A stretch of 64,000 bases of DNA from Flavobacterium luteum (GTDB lineage Bacteria; Bacteroidota; Bacteroidia; Flavobacteriales; Flavobacteriaceae), in assembly GCF_008806775.1 (NCBI RefSeq), contig NZ_WAEM01000001.1, positions 248,001 to 312,000 on the forward strand, read 5' to 3'. This document shows positions 42,123-50,272 of this stretch, piece by piece; positions within the stretch are counted from its first letter, which is position 1; each line of letters starts with the position of its first letter. Both the position numbers and the translations under genes were made by a program. The notes under the pieces were generated by a model. It did no database searches, was not told the origin of the DNA, and worked only from the letters and a program-made list of their open reading frames with translations.

Positions 42123-43587
42123 CAATGTCATTAAGTTAGGAATTTATATAGCTTAAAATCAAGCAAATAGCTTAGTTATAATTTTTTAATTTGTAGTAAT
42201 TTTAGTATATTTATACTGTATAATTTATAGTATTATGTGTATAAAAAAAAACTCTTTTTTTGTTTTGGAGACATTAAGAGAGGTAATATTTAGTGATGAA
42301 ATAATTTTGGAATATAGAATGAACAAAACAGATTTTAGTCGAAGACGGAAACAACCTTTTGGTGGTATGTTGCTTTTTATGGTCAATTTTCTAAAAAAAA
42401 GTTTGGTTATTGAAATTGATTCATTTGTAAATTTTTTAAATTCTAAATCAAATTTGACTTCGGTTAAAAAATTTACCAAAAGTGCTTTTGTTCAAAAAAG
42501 AATGAAAATAAATCCAGCAGTTTTCAAATATCTTTCTCAAGTTATTATTAAAAATACCTACATAGAAAGCAATACTACAATTAAGCTATTTTATGGTTTT
42601 AGAATACTCAGCGTTGATGGTTCAAAATTAACATTGCCAAATACCGAAGAACTAAAAAAAGAATTTGGGGAATCAAAAAATCAAACAGATACAGGAGTTG
42701 TTCAAGCAAGAATTTCTGTTTTATATGACGTTTTAAATTCACTTGTGTTAGATTCGGAAATGGATAAGTTAAAAACATGCGAAAGAACTTTGGCACTAAG
42801 ACATTCCATTCAATGGAAAAAAAATGACTTAATAATTTATGACAGAGGGTATCCTTCCTATGATTTTAAATATGAACACATTAATGCAGGAATAGATTAT
42901 TTAATTCGAGTTAAAACCTCACATAGCAAAATAGTACAGTGTTTTGTTGATAGTGGCGAAAAGGCAATAGTAACAGAAATATTTCCTCAAGAAAAGCATT
43001 CGTTTATAGGTAAGAATTACAACAAAAATAGCCCGCTAAAAGTCAGACTAGTCAGGGTTGATTTACCAAGTGGAGAAGTTGAAGTTTTAATGACATCATT
43101 ATTAGATAGTGAAAAATATCCAACTAAAATATTCAAAGAATTATATTTTATGAGATGGGGAATTGAGACTTTTTATGATGAATTAAAAAACAAACTAAAA
43201 GTAGGATGTTTTACAGGATATTCAAAAATAAGTATTCTTCAAGACTTCTTCTGCGCTATATTTATAAGTAATTTGCAGTCAATAATTGTAAATGATTTAC
43301 AAGAAGAATTGAACATTAAAAATCATAACACAAAACTAAATTATAAAATAAATAGCAATTTGTCCTATGGTTTTTTAAAAAATCGCATTTTGGAATTACT
43401 TACTAAAGAAGCTTCTTTAGAAAATATTTTCAATGAATTACAAAATTTGTTTATTCAAAATACAATACCAATTAGACCAAATCGCAACAATAAAAGGAAT
43501 GTTGGTAGATATAGAAATAGAATCAAGCCTCTAGTGCTTAAAAATCAGAAAGATGCATTATAGTAATTTCTTAACTTAATGACATTG
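42123..43587 (+). mobile_element. IS4-family insertion sequence, 1465 bp, complete
   Basis: Terminal inverted repeats CAATGTCATTAAGTTA (left) and its complement (right, with one difference further in), flanked by perfect 10-bp target duplications GGCAAGCGCG at 42113-42122 and 43588-43597. It carries one transposase gene. Size, ends and duplication length fit the IS4 family. It interrupts the hairpin-rich non-coding region. Confidence 0.92.
42235..43563 (+). CDS. IS4-family transposase
   Basis: 442 residues, intact. DDE catalytic Asp in SVDGSKLTLP, second Asp in IYDRGYPSYDF, and Glu with the Y-2x-R-3x-E-6x-K signature in YFMRWGIETFYDELKNK. The stop lies 24 nt before the element end. Intact frame suggests that the copy is still or recently active. 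Confidence 0.93.
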   Translation: MCIKKNSFFVLETLREVIFSDEIILEYRMNKTDFSRRRKQPFGGMLLFMVNFLKKSLVIEIDSFVNFLNSKSNLTSVKKFTKSAFVQKRMKINPAVFKYLSQVIIKNTYIESNTTIKLFYGFRILSVDGSKLTLPNTEELKKEFGESKNQTDTGVVQARISVLYDVLNSLVLDSEMDKLKTCERTLALRHSIQWKKNDLIIYDRGYPSYDFKYEHINAGIDYLIRVKTSHSKIVQCFVDSGEKAIVTEIFPQEKHSFIGKNYNKNSPLKVRLVRVDLPSGEVEVLMTSLLDSEKYPTKIFKELYFMRWGIETFYDELKNKLKVGCFTGYSKISILQDFFCAIFISNLQSIIVNDLQEELNIKNHNTKLNYKINSNLSYGFLKNRILELLTKEASLENIFNELQNLFIQNTIPIRPNRNNKRNVGRYRNRIKPLVLKNQKDAL

Positions 43588-43715
43588 GGCAAGCGCGTTG
43601 GCTGTGGCGGCTGTTTTACATAAATGATATTATAGCTTCATTGCAAAAACCAAAAAAACAATAAACTCGCTTTGTGATGAACTATAATACTCAATTATGT
43701 AACACAGCTTGGGGA

Positions 43716-43783
43716 AAAAAATTACTGGCGCAAGTTGCGAAGCGTACGTGTTTTTTCTAAAAACTGTGCCAGTAATTTTTTTT
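43716..43783. repeat. Long hairpin 4
   Basis: Perfect 15-nt arms (AAAAAAATTACTGGC and its complement) around a 38-nt loop that can itself pair (GTGTTTTTTCTAAAAACTGTG). It is the fourth strong hairpin of the region. Confidence 0.75.
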
Positions 43784-43876
43784 GGAGCGTGGGCAAAGGA
43801 GTGACTTATGAAATGTAAAACGTTATTTTTACCACCGAACGAAAAGGATTATTCTCGTAATTAGAAACGTAATTAG

Positions 43877-43902
43877 CCCTTCGACTGCGCTCAGGACAAG
43901 CT
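43877..43902. repeat. Dispersed repeat CCCTTCGACTGCGCTCAGGA
   Basis: CCCTTCGACTGCGCTCAGGACAAGCT type, a short intergenic repeat seen in many bacterial genomes, here in a gene-free stretch. Confidence 0.6.
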
Positions 43903-44063
43903 ATGAAGCAAACGGCAGCCTTGAATTTAGGAATACTTGGACTAAATGAAAGTTTTGTACAGATGAATGAGATAATGGATTGTTTCAGTGATTTGTTTTT
44001 TTTTATATTTATTATAATAATTATTACAGAAAATAGTAGTTAAATACGTTTTTTGATAGAAAA

Positions 44064-44095
44064 TTTGTTTTTTGGTTTTACATAGCGTATATTTG
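44064..44095 (+). promoter_or_regulatory. Promoter TTTG-N20-TATATTTG of the candidate sRNA
   Basis: TTTG at 44064-44067 and TATATTTG at 44088-44095 with a 20-nt spacer, an ideal Bacteroidota promoter. It drives the short transcript that follows. Confidence 0.75.
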
Positions 44096-44101
44096 CAAAG
44101 T

Positions 44102-44162
44102 CATTTCCCTAGGGAAAAGGACCTGGTTCGCCACAACACCGTAGTTGTGGCATTTTTATTTT
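44102..44162 (+). ncRNA. Candidate small RNA, about 60 nt, two hairpins
   Basis: From the expected start site (about 44102) the transcript has a perfect palindrome TTTCCCTAGGGAAA (44104-44117), a 12-nt unpaired stretch (AGGACCTGGTTC) and a terminator stem GCCACAAC / GTTGTGGC with a T-rich tail to 44162. There is no open frame. It overlaps the 3' end of the convergent operon by a few bases. Promoter and terminator on one strand with nothing coding between make a ncRNA the best reading. Confidence 0.6.
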
Positions 44163-44641
44163 ACCCTCTTTGTATATTTGTCTTCATAATATTTTTGGTT
44201 TCTTGCATCATCAATATGAAAACAAGAAATTATCATATAGTCTGGAGTGATTTTTTCCATTATAACTATAAAATTTCCTTCTTTGAACCAAAAATAATCT
44301 CTGATTTTACCATCTGCTTCTAAAAATTGAAAACAAGTTACGTCTTCAGTATCTTTATTTTCGAGTATTGGTTTTATCCAATGAATTTTGTTGGCTCTTT
44401 TTTTGTCAAAACATCTTTTGCCTTTATCGCCTCTTGTAATGATTTTTACAAAAGTGTGTGGATAGGTTTCAAATCCTTCTTCTTTTGAATTTGCTATATC
44501 TATTTTTACACTGCATCCCTCAAAATAGAAAATGGTATCAATAAAATCGGCTTTGAATAATTGAAATAGTTCTTCTAAATGTGCAGCTGATGGGTCAATT
44601 CCTAAATTAGGTATGTGATCATCCAAGTCTAATAAATCCAT
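44156..44641 (-). CDS. Possible small nuclease-like protein, last gene of the cluster
   Basis: 161 residues: an N-terminal helix, a beta-rich core and FVKIITRGDKGKRCFDKKRA then KIHWIKPILENKDTEDVTCF, a pattern resembling PBECR/RlfB-type phage-associated nuclease folds (Arg- and Trp-containing loop, then FQFLEADG). The resemblance is weak. The start shares one base (TAATG) with the DUF3800 stop, so it is coupled to it. The sRNA hairpin overlaps its stop. Confidence 0.5.
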   Translation of the reverse strand: MDLLDLDDHIPNLGIDPSAAHLEELFQLFKADFIDTIFYFEGCSVKIDIANSKEEGFETYPHTFVKIITRGDKGKRCFDKKRANKIHWIKPILENKDTEDVTCFQFLEADGKIRDYFWFKEGNFIVIMEKITPDYMIISCFHIDDARNQKYYEDKYTKRVK

Positions 44642-45351
44642 TATAGCTTTATTTTAGGTTGGTGATCAAAAATATTGAACTTTGTTTCCCAAGGTTCTGT
44701 TCCTTCTTCGAGATTAAAACCCGATTTAGTTTCTAAATATTGAATAAAATCCATTCTGTTTGGAGTTGGATTTACAATATTATTCATTACTACTCTTGTT
44801 TTATAAGTAATGGCACCAATAAAAAAATCGGCTAATTGAAAGAAATTGTTATCGTGAGAATGTAAATGCTGGAATTGTTTGAATGGACTTTTGCCTTTAT
44901 ATTCATTATCAAAAACTTCATTAATTTTTTTTAGTTTCTCTCTACCACGAGTATTTTGAATATCAATAAAAACTCTGTATTCATCGCCATTACTATTATT
45001 TGGATGCAACAAATAATAGGTCATTTTATAATAGAAATTGTCGTGCGAACCTTGATTGAAATCTTTATGATTTAGGCGCTCTTTGTATTTGACTAAAACA
45101 CAACGAAATTGTAATGATGACCGAAAGAAATAATCTACCAATTCTTTGTATAATGCTGTTCTTGCATTTGAAAATTTATTCCATTTCAACTCTGACTTTT
45201 GATTGTGCTTTGCAAGTATTTGATTGAATTCTTTTTGTAATTCAACATAATCCGTCATAGGTACTTTGATGTAACCGATGCACATAACTGGAATTTTATC
45301 ATTTTCTAAATGACAACTTTCGTCGATATAAAAATCATATTTATTAGTCAT
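44641..45351 (-). CDS. DUF3800-domain protein
   Basis: 236 residues. It opens with MTNKYDFYIDESCHLENDKI (the DES motif), continues with a possible catalytic Asp in RVFIDIQNTRG and ends with QLADFFIGAITYKTRV (DUF3800 Asp/Gly-Ala helix). This RNase H-like fold recurs in defence islands as a probable nuclease. A 194-nt gap separates it from the upstream cluster genes, so it may have its own promoter; with the last gene it forms a pair. Confidence 0.82.
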   Translation of the reverse strand: MTNKYDFYIDESCHLENDKIPVMCIGYIKVPMTDYVELQKEFNQILAKHNQKSELKWNKFSNARTALYKELVDYFFRSSLQFRCVLVKYKERLNHKDFNQGSHDNFYYKMTYYLLHPNNSNGDEYRVFIDIQNTRGREKLKKINEVFDNEYKGKSPFKQFQHLHSHDNNFFQLADFFIGAITYKTRVVMNNIVNPTPNRMDFIQYLETKSGFNLEEGTEPWETKFNIFDHQPKIKL

Positions 45352-45545
45352 AGATTTTGGAAATTAATAAAGATTTCAATCAATTAAATACTTTTAAGAG
45401 TTTGGATTTTATAAAGCGGAAATTTACAAAATTAATAATTATTTAAGATACTTGTATTTTGAGGTCATTATATCTTTTAATAATATCAATAATCTGTCTT
45501 TATTTTTAAAAGATATTGGACATAAAATATTATATGTAGCTACCA

Positions 45546-46145
45546 TTAACATTTTAAATAATAATTGACGCTTTTTTTAGACCAAAAGAATAAACCTTTT
45601 CGATTTTTAAATTTATATAAAAATCCCTGAAAATATAAAATCCCATCTTTATATTTAAACACACTAAAAATATTGCAATCTATGTTTTGAATTTCATCAG
45701 GATGTAACAAATCAATTTCGGCTATTAATTCCTTTAATGTGAGGTTTTTATTTGATTTTAGTTCCCTACCATTTCTTTTGATATTATAAATATCTTTAGA
45801 ATAATTTATGTTTTCAAGTTGTATTAACCAACAATTATTTTTCTTTAGTTTTCCAATATTGATTTTATTTTTTAATATAATTTCTTCTGCTAGATATTCT
45901 TGAACCATTTCTAGTTTTTGTAAAAATCTAAAAAATTTGAAAGATGATATTTCAAAAAAATTATAATATGGGTCGTCTGATTCTGTTTGTATTACTGTTT
46001 CATCTTTTTTATGAAAATCAAAAACCTTCTTTTTTGCTACATATATTAGTGTAAAATGTTCATTACCATTACCAAGCTTAAAAGTATATTTTTCAATGCC
46101 TGGTTTATCTTGAGTATAAAAAAAGAAATTTGGAAGAGAAATCAT
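45546..46145 (-). CDS. Unknown protein of the NdpA cluster
   Basis: 199 residues, no known domain, Lys/Phe/Tyr-rich: an alpha/beta start (MISLPNFFFYTQDKPG), a central basic part and a C-terminal beta part (YKDGILYFQGFLYKFKNRKG). Not membrane-bound. It begins 40 nt after the HEPN-like candidate's stop. Confidence 0.55.
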   Translation of the reverse strand: MISLPNFFFYTQDKPGIEKYTFKLGNGNEHFTLIYVAKKKVFDFHKKDETVIQTESDDPYYNFFEISSFKFFRFLQKLEMVQEYLAEEIILKNKINIGKLKKNNCWLIQLENINYSKDIYNIKRNGRELKSNKNLTLKELIAEIDLLHPDEIQNIDCNIFSVFKYKDGILYFQGFLYKFKNRKGLFFWSKKSVNYYLKC

Positions 46146-46185
46146 AATGTTTAAATTTTAAAAAAGAAACAAGAGAAAACCTATT

Positions 46186-47127
46186 TTATTGAAAATTACT
46201 ATCAAAAAATTCATCCTCTTCGGAATCAAAGCGTACCATATCATTTCCGATGCAATCAAGAAAATCTATTCTTTCTTCAATATTCTCAATATTTTCATCC
46301 AATAGTTCCATTTCTCCGTCAAGATTTAATGTTTCTAATTTTTTGAACATACATTTCGCATAATAGTTTTCATCATGACTCTCAAATTCAAGCGGTTTTA
46401 ATTCTTTTGCAAAAGCAATTAATGATGAGTTTTTATCATCTGATAAAAATTTTAAGAATAGTTCTTTTTGGACTCTATTTTCAAATTCAAAATTGAATTG
46501 ATGTAAAATAAAGATTTTATAAGCTTTTGAATATCTTCTTATATCATCAATGTAAATATTTAATCTAGCTGCTTCTTTTGTGATTATTTCATATTGCTCA
46601 ACAGTAATTGATTTTATAACTTCTCCAATAAATTGTTTAGTTATTCTATCATTTTGGGAAACTGATAAAAATTCATTGCTGATTTTTATTTTTAAATACT
46701 TCTCAAGAAATTTTATAAATGATTTTTTTTCCTTGTCATTATTCAGAGGATCTTTATTAGTGTAACGATCGTAACGCATTTCATTATAAAAATTATTCAG
46801 TAACTGAATAAAAGCATTTTTTGACTTACTAGCTTTTAAATTGTATTTGTCAGATATAGATTTTAATAATTTTTGATGATTGTGATTTCTAATACTTTCA
46901 AAGAAAACATCTTGATTTATTTCATTAGTATGTTCAATGAGGATTACGCTAATTTTTAGAAGCCTTTCAATACCAACTGAAATATTATATAGAAATTCAA
47001 AAATTTCTTCTTCGTGATAAAAAGATTCCATTTCATCAAAAACTAATAATCCGTTATAAATAAAACTACCAGATATTTGAAGTTCTGTTCCTAAATTGAA
47101 ATTTTTCCAGAAAGTAGTTGAATCCAT
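46186..47127 (-). CDS. Helical protein, possibly HEPN-like
   Basis: 313 residues, mostly helical. IRNHNHQKLLKSISDKYNL followed by LNNFYNEMRYDRYTN resembles HEPN-superfamily proteins, in which an Rx4-6H motif is the RNase site; here the match to the catalytic motif is not clear, so this may be an inactive or unrelated fold. The acidic C-terminus (DSEEDEFFDSNFQ) is probably disordered. It starts 8 nt after the membrane-protein stop. Confidence 0.5.
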   Translation of the reverse strand: MDSTTFWKNFNLGTELQISGSFIYNGLLVFDEMESFYHEEEIFEFLYNISVGIERLLKISVILIEHTNEINQDVFFESIRNHNHQKLLKSISDKYNLKASKSKNAFIQLLNNFYNEMRYDRYTNKDPLNNDKEKKSFIKFLEKYLKIKISNEFLSVSQNDRITKQFIGEVIKSITVEQYEIITKEAARLNIYIDDIRRYSKAYKIFILHQFNFEFENRVQKELFLKFLSDDKNSSLIAFAKELKPLEFESHDENYYAKCMFKKLETLNLDGEMELLDENIENIEERIDFLDCIGNDMVRFDSEEDEFFDSNFQ

Positions 47128-47135
47128 ATTAATAT

Positions 47136-48419
47136 CTAATGTGTTGTTTGCTTTTTATCTTTTATTATGATATTTATTGTGTCGGTTTCAACTGAAATTT
47201 TCTCTTTACTATCAATAGAATTTGAATTAAAAATTTGATATCCTGAATAAATTGTAAATGATATAAGTAAGAATGCTAAAACACATTTTAAGGTAGAAAC
47301 TAGATTTTCAAGTTTTATTATTTTAGTCCAAATTTTTGTGAAATCGTCTTTGAAATCCTCAAATATTTTGCCATAACTTGCTTTTATTTCGTCTTCTTCT
47401 TTTTTAACATCTAATCTTAAACATTGAATATTATAAGATGCCATTGATAGTACTTTGAATGCAATTATCGTATAAAGAAGATATGCTAAAACTATTAACC
47501 CTAATATCCAAGGTTTATCTTTTACTTGATAACTTGCAAATGCAGTAGCTCCAAATGTCAAAGGAAATGAAACTATTTGCTTACTTACAATATCAATGTT
47601 TTTTTCTAAACTCTCAAAATATTTGTTTCTTTCTTCCTTAAATTTTGATTTAATCTTATCAAATGCAAAATCTAAAACAAAATTTTCATAATCTCTTTCC
47701 GTGAGGTTAAGTAATAATTTAAGGCTTTTTACTATTTCAAAAAACCTATCTTTTATATCTTTTTGATGAATGCCACTAATAATTACTTCTTTGAAAAATT
47801 GAATGTATTCTTTGTTAGCAAATCCTTTTTTTAATTCATTAAAAAGCGGCTTTAAATCTTCAATAGATGACAATCTAATATCTTGCAAACTATAGCCAAT
47901 GTGAAAAGCACCATTTTCCTTACTGATAATTACAAATTGCTTATTAATTTCATTATGATACGGTGTAAATTCATTTTTAGAAATTAAAAAATTGATTAAC
48001 TCACGAAATTGAATAAAATTAAAAAGCGCAGCTTTGGGTTGAGAAAATAATTCGTTTTTCTCCTTAAAAAGAATCGTTTCGTTATTTTTTAAAATTACAA
48101 TATTTGAATTTTTAAAATCAGTTGAATAGTCATCATACTTTCGAAAATAATCTTCTATGTCAAAATAAAAAAAGGTATTTTCTAAAATGCAACTTGATAA
48201 TTTTATTTCTATTTTATTTTGAAGTAGTGTATTGACTTCACTAAAAACTTGTTTTAATAAAACAGTGTTTGAACTGCAATTAGTTTGACAAATAAAAGTT
48301 AATAAACTACCATTATATCCAAATGAATTGACATCAATATCAGTTGAGAATAATTTAATTAAATTATCAATAACAGTTTTAGAATTAGCGTTCTCCATAT
48401 TGTTTGTTGATTTGGTCAA
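47136..48419 (-). CDS. Large membrane-anchored unknown protein
   Basis: 427 residues. The first 280 are soluble alpha/beta and helical; residues about 290-345 hold two helices (FPLTFGATAFASY and WILGLIVLAYLLYTIIAFKV) and a third lies near 390 (TLKCVLAFLLISFTIYSGY), with a short C-terminal tail. No family recognised. The start overlaps the NdpA gene by 35 nt, so the two are coupled. Membrane anchoring next to a nucleoid protein is unusual and points to a sensor/effector arrangement. Confidence 0.6.
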   Translation of the reverse strand: MTKSTNNMENANSKTVIDNLIKLFSTDIDVNSFGYNGSLLTFICQTNCSSNTVLLKQVFSEVNTLLQNKIEIKLSSCILENTFFYFDIEDYFRKYDDYSTDFKNSNIVILKNNETILFKEKNELFSQPKAALFNFIQFRELINFLISKNEFTPYHNEINKQFVIISKENGAFHIGYSLQDIRLSSIEDLKPLFNELKKGFANKEYIQFFKEVIISGIHQKDIKDRFFEIVKSLKLLLNLTERDYENFVLDFAFDKIKSKFKEERNKYFESLEKNIDIVSKQIVSFPLTFGATAFASYQVKDKPWILGLIVLAYLLYTIIAFKVLSMASYNIQCLRLDVKKEEDEIKASYGKIFEDFKDDFTKIWTKIIKLENLVSTLKCVLAFLLISFTIYSGYQIFNSNSIDSKEKISVETDTINIIIKDKKQTTH

Positions 48420-49413
48420 CTAGTTTTTTAGATTTAATTATTACAGTTTCACCAATAGCCGAAAATTCTAAAGAATTAATTTTATCATAATCAACAATAA
48501 TTTCAATCCCCGGAATGTGAGCTTTAATTGTTGTTAAACCTCTCCATCTTTTACTATCTCGTCTGAATTCGGGATCTAAAATTAATTTATTTTCAGTTCC
48601 ATAATTCATAAACTTATTTCCATTTTCTTGTCCATAGAATTGCATACTTAAATCTTTCAAATTAACAGTTTTGTCTTTTCTCAAATTTACACTGTCAAAG
48701 ACTGCTTTTTGAAATAGATTTCTAGTAAACATATCATTACCTTCGTCATCTTTTGGAATATCAATTGATTTGATAATTGCAACAAAATTAGCTGTGTTTT
48801 TATCGTTTTTAATTAATCCTCCTGCTGAAACCCAATCTCTGAAGTAACCTGAAACATCTCCATCACTTTGTGTAGAAATAATTGCTAAATAATTACGGTT
48901 AGGATCGTTTTCTAAATAAATTTCATAATTTAATCTAAATGCCATAGCGACTTTATCAATATTGATATTTTCAGAACTATCGACTTTGAATACATTCCCT
49001 ACTTTTACAATATTAATACCACTTTTTTTCCTTAAAAGAACAACTGAAATAAACCTTTTATTTATAATTTTATAATCTACAAAAAGATAATAACCCCCAG
49101 TTGCAAATGGCTCTTTTTCAATTCTAGTTTTTAAATCTTCTAAACTTTTTGAAAAAGTAAAAAAATCTTCCTCGTTTGAAGAAGAAAGATAACCATTAAA
49201 CGAATTTGTAAATATGTTAGTTTCATTATCTCTAAACCTAGTGTTTTTTAAAGACGGACTATCAGTAATCGATTTATGAATTTCGGCAACTAATTTAACT
49301 GAAAATTCATCTATGGCTAGGAGTTGATTAGAATATTCAATTACTGCTGGTATCGTTTTTTTAGTTTCTTTTTCAATATAGTGAATAGTATAATTCGTTA
49401 TTGTGATGTCCAT
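48385..49413 (-). CDS. NdpA/YejK-family nucleoid-associated protein
   Basis: 342 residues. Family text includes GGYYLFVDYKIINKRFISVV, then INIDKVAMAFRLNYEIYLEN, YLAIIS and SGYFRDWVSAGG of the 37-kDa nucleoid-associated family (PF04245). Members bind DNA and occur in mobile and defence contexts in Bacteroidota. It is the first gene of the minus-strand cluster; a 175-nt gap to the ATPase gene holds its promoter and a duplicated tail. Confidence 0.8.
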   Translation of the reverse strand: MDITITNYTIHYIEKETKKTIPAVIEYSNQLLAIDEFSVKLVAEIHKSITDSPSLKNTRFRDNETNIFTNSFNGYLSSSNEEDFFTFSKSLEDLKTRIEKEPFATGGYYLFVDYKIINKRFISVVLLRKKSGINIVKVGNVFKVDSSENINIDKVAMAFRLNYEIYLENDPNRNYLAIISTQSDGDVSGYFRDWVSAGGLIKNDKNTANFVAIIKSIDIPKDDEGNDMFTRNLFQKAVFDSVNLRKDKTVNLKDLSMQFYGQENGNKFMNYGTENKLILDPEFRRDSKRWRGLTTIKAHIPGIEIIVDYDKINSLEFSAIGETVIIKSKKLVDQINKQYGER

Positions 49414-49500
49414 TTTTAGTAATTTTTATTTTAAATATTTAGGTTACTAAAATATGTATTAAAATTCAAAATGAATGGTTTTAATCTAATTTATTGAATA

Positions 49501-49590
49501 TTAAATTCTTTTATCCTCAACATCATTATCAAAAGCAATCAAATTTAGTATTAACTCACGTTTTTTTTGGTGTTCGTGATTATGCCATTC
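49501..49590 (-). pseudogene. Duplicated tail of the ATPase gene
   Basis: On the minus strand a reading frame just past the ATPase stop (starting about WINEIEWHNHEHQKKRE) ends in LNLIAFDNDVEDKRI, clearly homologous to the ATPase end REMLNLIAFGDNSLDKRN. It is a leftover of a related gene end, as recombination between two element copies would leave. Confidence 0.65.
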
Positions 49591-50203
49591 AATTTCGTTT
49601 ATCCAATGAATTATCACCAAAAGCAATCAAATTCAACATTTCACGAAGTCGAGAACGCACCCGATTCCCATAAGCCGTTTCTATTTCGGTGGCGGAAAGG
49701 TTACTGGTTATATGTGTTATAACTTGTTTTGAAATGAAAATGTCATATCTGGAGAGTATAATTTCTGCCATAACATTACATTCGTTTCCGTAGTATTTTA
49801 GATTGGTTTCTACGCCTAAATCATCAAAACAATAATTTCTATATTCGCTATGTGAATTGTTTCCGTTGCTGTATTTTTGAATGGTTTGGTAGCCTTCTTT
49901 GATGAATTCAAAACTGATGTCTCGACAAGTTTTCATTATGAATTTGTAGTTTGGTTGTGCAACGTGTCGCATCAAGGTCATCAAGGTTGTTTTGCCACAT
50001 CCAACTGGTCCAGAAAGTAGAATTCCTTTGGATAGATCTAAATTAAAATTGACAGCCATTACCTCATCTTTTAGAAAATAGCAAATCAGTTTTTGAATAT
50101 TGACTATATCCGCTTCTCTGAAATGAAACTTTTCGCCAAACTGTAGTTTTCCTTTGTTTTCTAGCCAAGCCATCATTTCAGGATAATTGTATTGTGAATT
50201 CAT
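49589..50203 (-). CDS. DnaC/IstB-like P-loop ATPase of an integrative element
   Basis: 204 residues. Walker A GPVGCGKTTLMTLM, Walker B YCFDDLGVET, and sensor text ITSNLSATEI followed by RLREMLNLIAF. Resembles the ATP-binding protein found beside the replication-initiator-like gene in Bacteroidota integrative elements (helicase loader-like role). Transcribed after the gene at 50273 with a 69-nt gap. Confidence 0.82.
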   Translation of the reverse strand: MNSQYNYPEMMAWLENKGKLQFGEKFHFREADIVNIQKLICYFLKDEVMAVNFNLDLSKGILLSGPVGCGKTTLMTLMRHVAQPNYKFIMKTCRDISFEFIKEGYQTIQKYSNGNNSHSEYRNYCFDDLGVETNLKYYGNECNVMAEIILSRYDIFISKQVITHITSNLSATEIETAYGNRVRSRLREMLNLIAFGDNSLDKRN

Positions 50204-50240
50204 CGTTTTGAAATTTTGATTTTTTATTTGTCAAAACGTA

Positions 50241-50264
50241 GATTACTTCGTTCCTCGCAATGAC
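50241..50264. repeat. Dispersed repeat CTTCGTTCCTCGCAATGAC (intergenic copy)
   Basis: Between the initiator-like and ATPase genes; the same repeat is inside the initiator-like gene. Known type, usually intergenic, that reads IARNEAI when translated. Confidence 0.7.
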
Positions 50265-50272
50265 AAATCGGA

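Larger units (their letters stand above)
43598..44063. other. Region between IS4 and the candidate sRNA
   Basis: No supported gene. It contains hairpin 4 (43716-43783), a dispersed repeat (43877-43902) and AT-rich sequence (43995-44040). It continues the non-coding DNA interrupted by the IS. Confidence 0.5.

Noticed and set aside
41411..43783. Integron attC array
   Set aside because: The hairpins lack a consistent GTTRRRY/RYYYAAC pair and no integrase or cassette genes are present.
44064..44162. Retron or group II intron RNA
   Set aside because: No reverse transcriptase gene in the window.
44072..44323. Plus-strand ORF at the end of the cluster
   Set aside because: It overlaps the candidate sRNA and is antisense to the last cluster gene. 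The start lies in the promoter, so it is a shadow.
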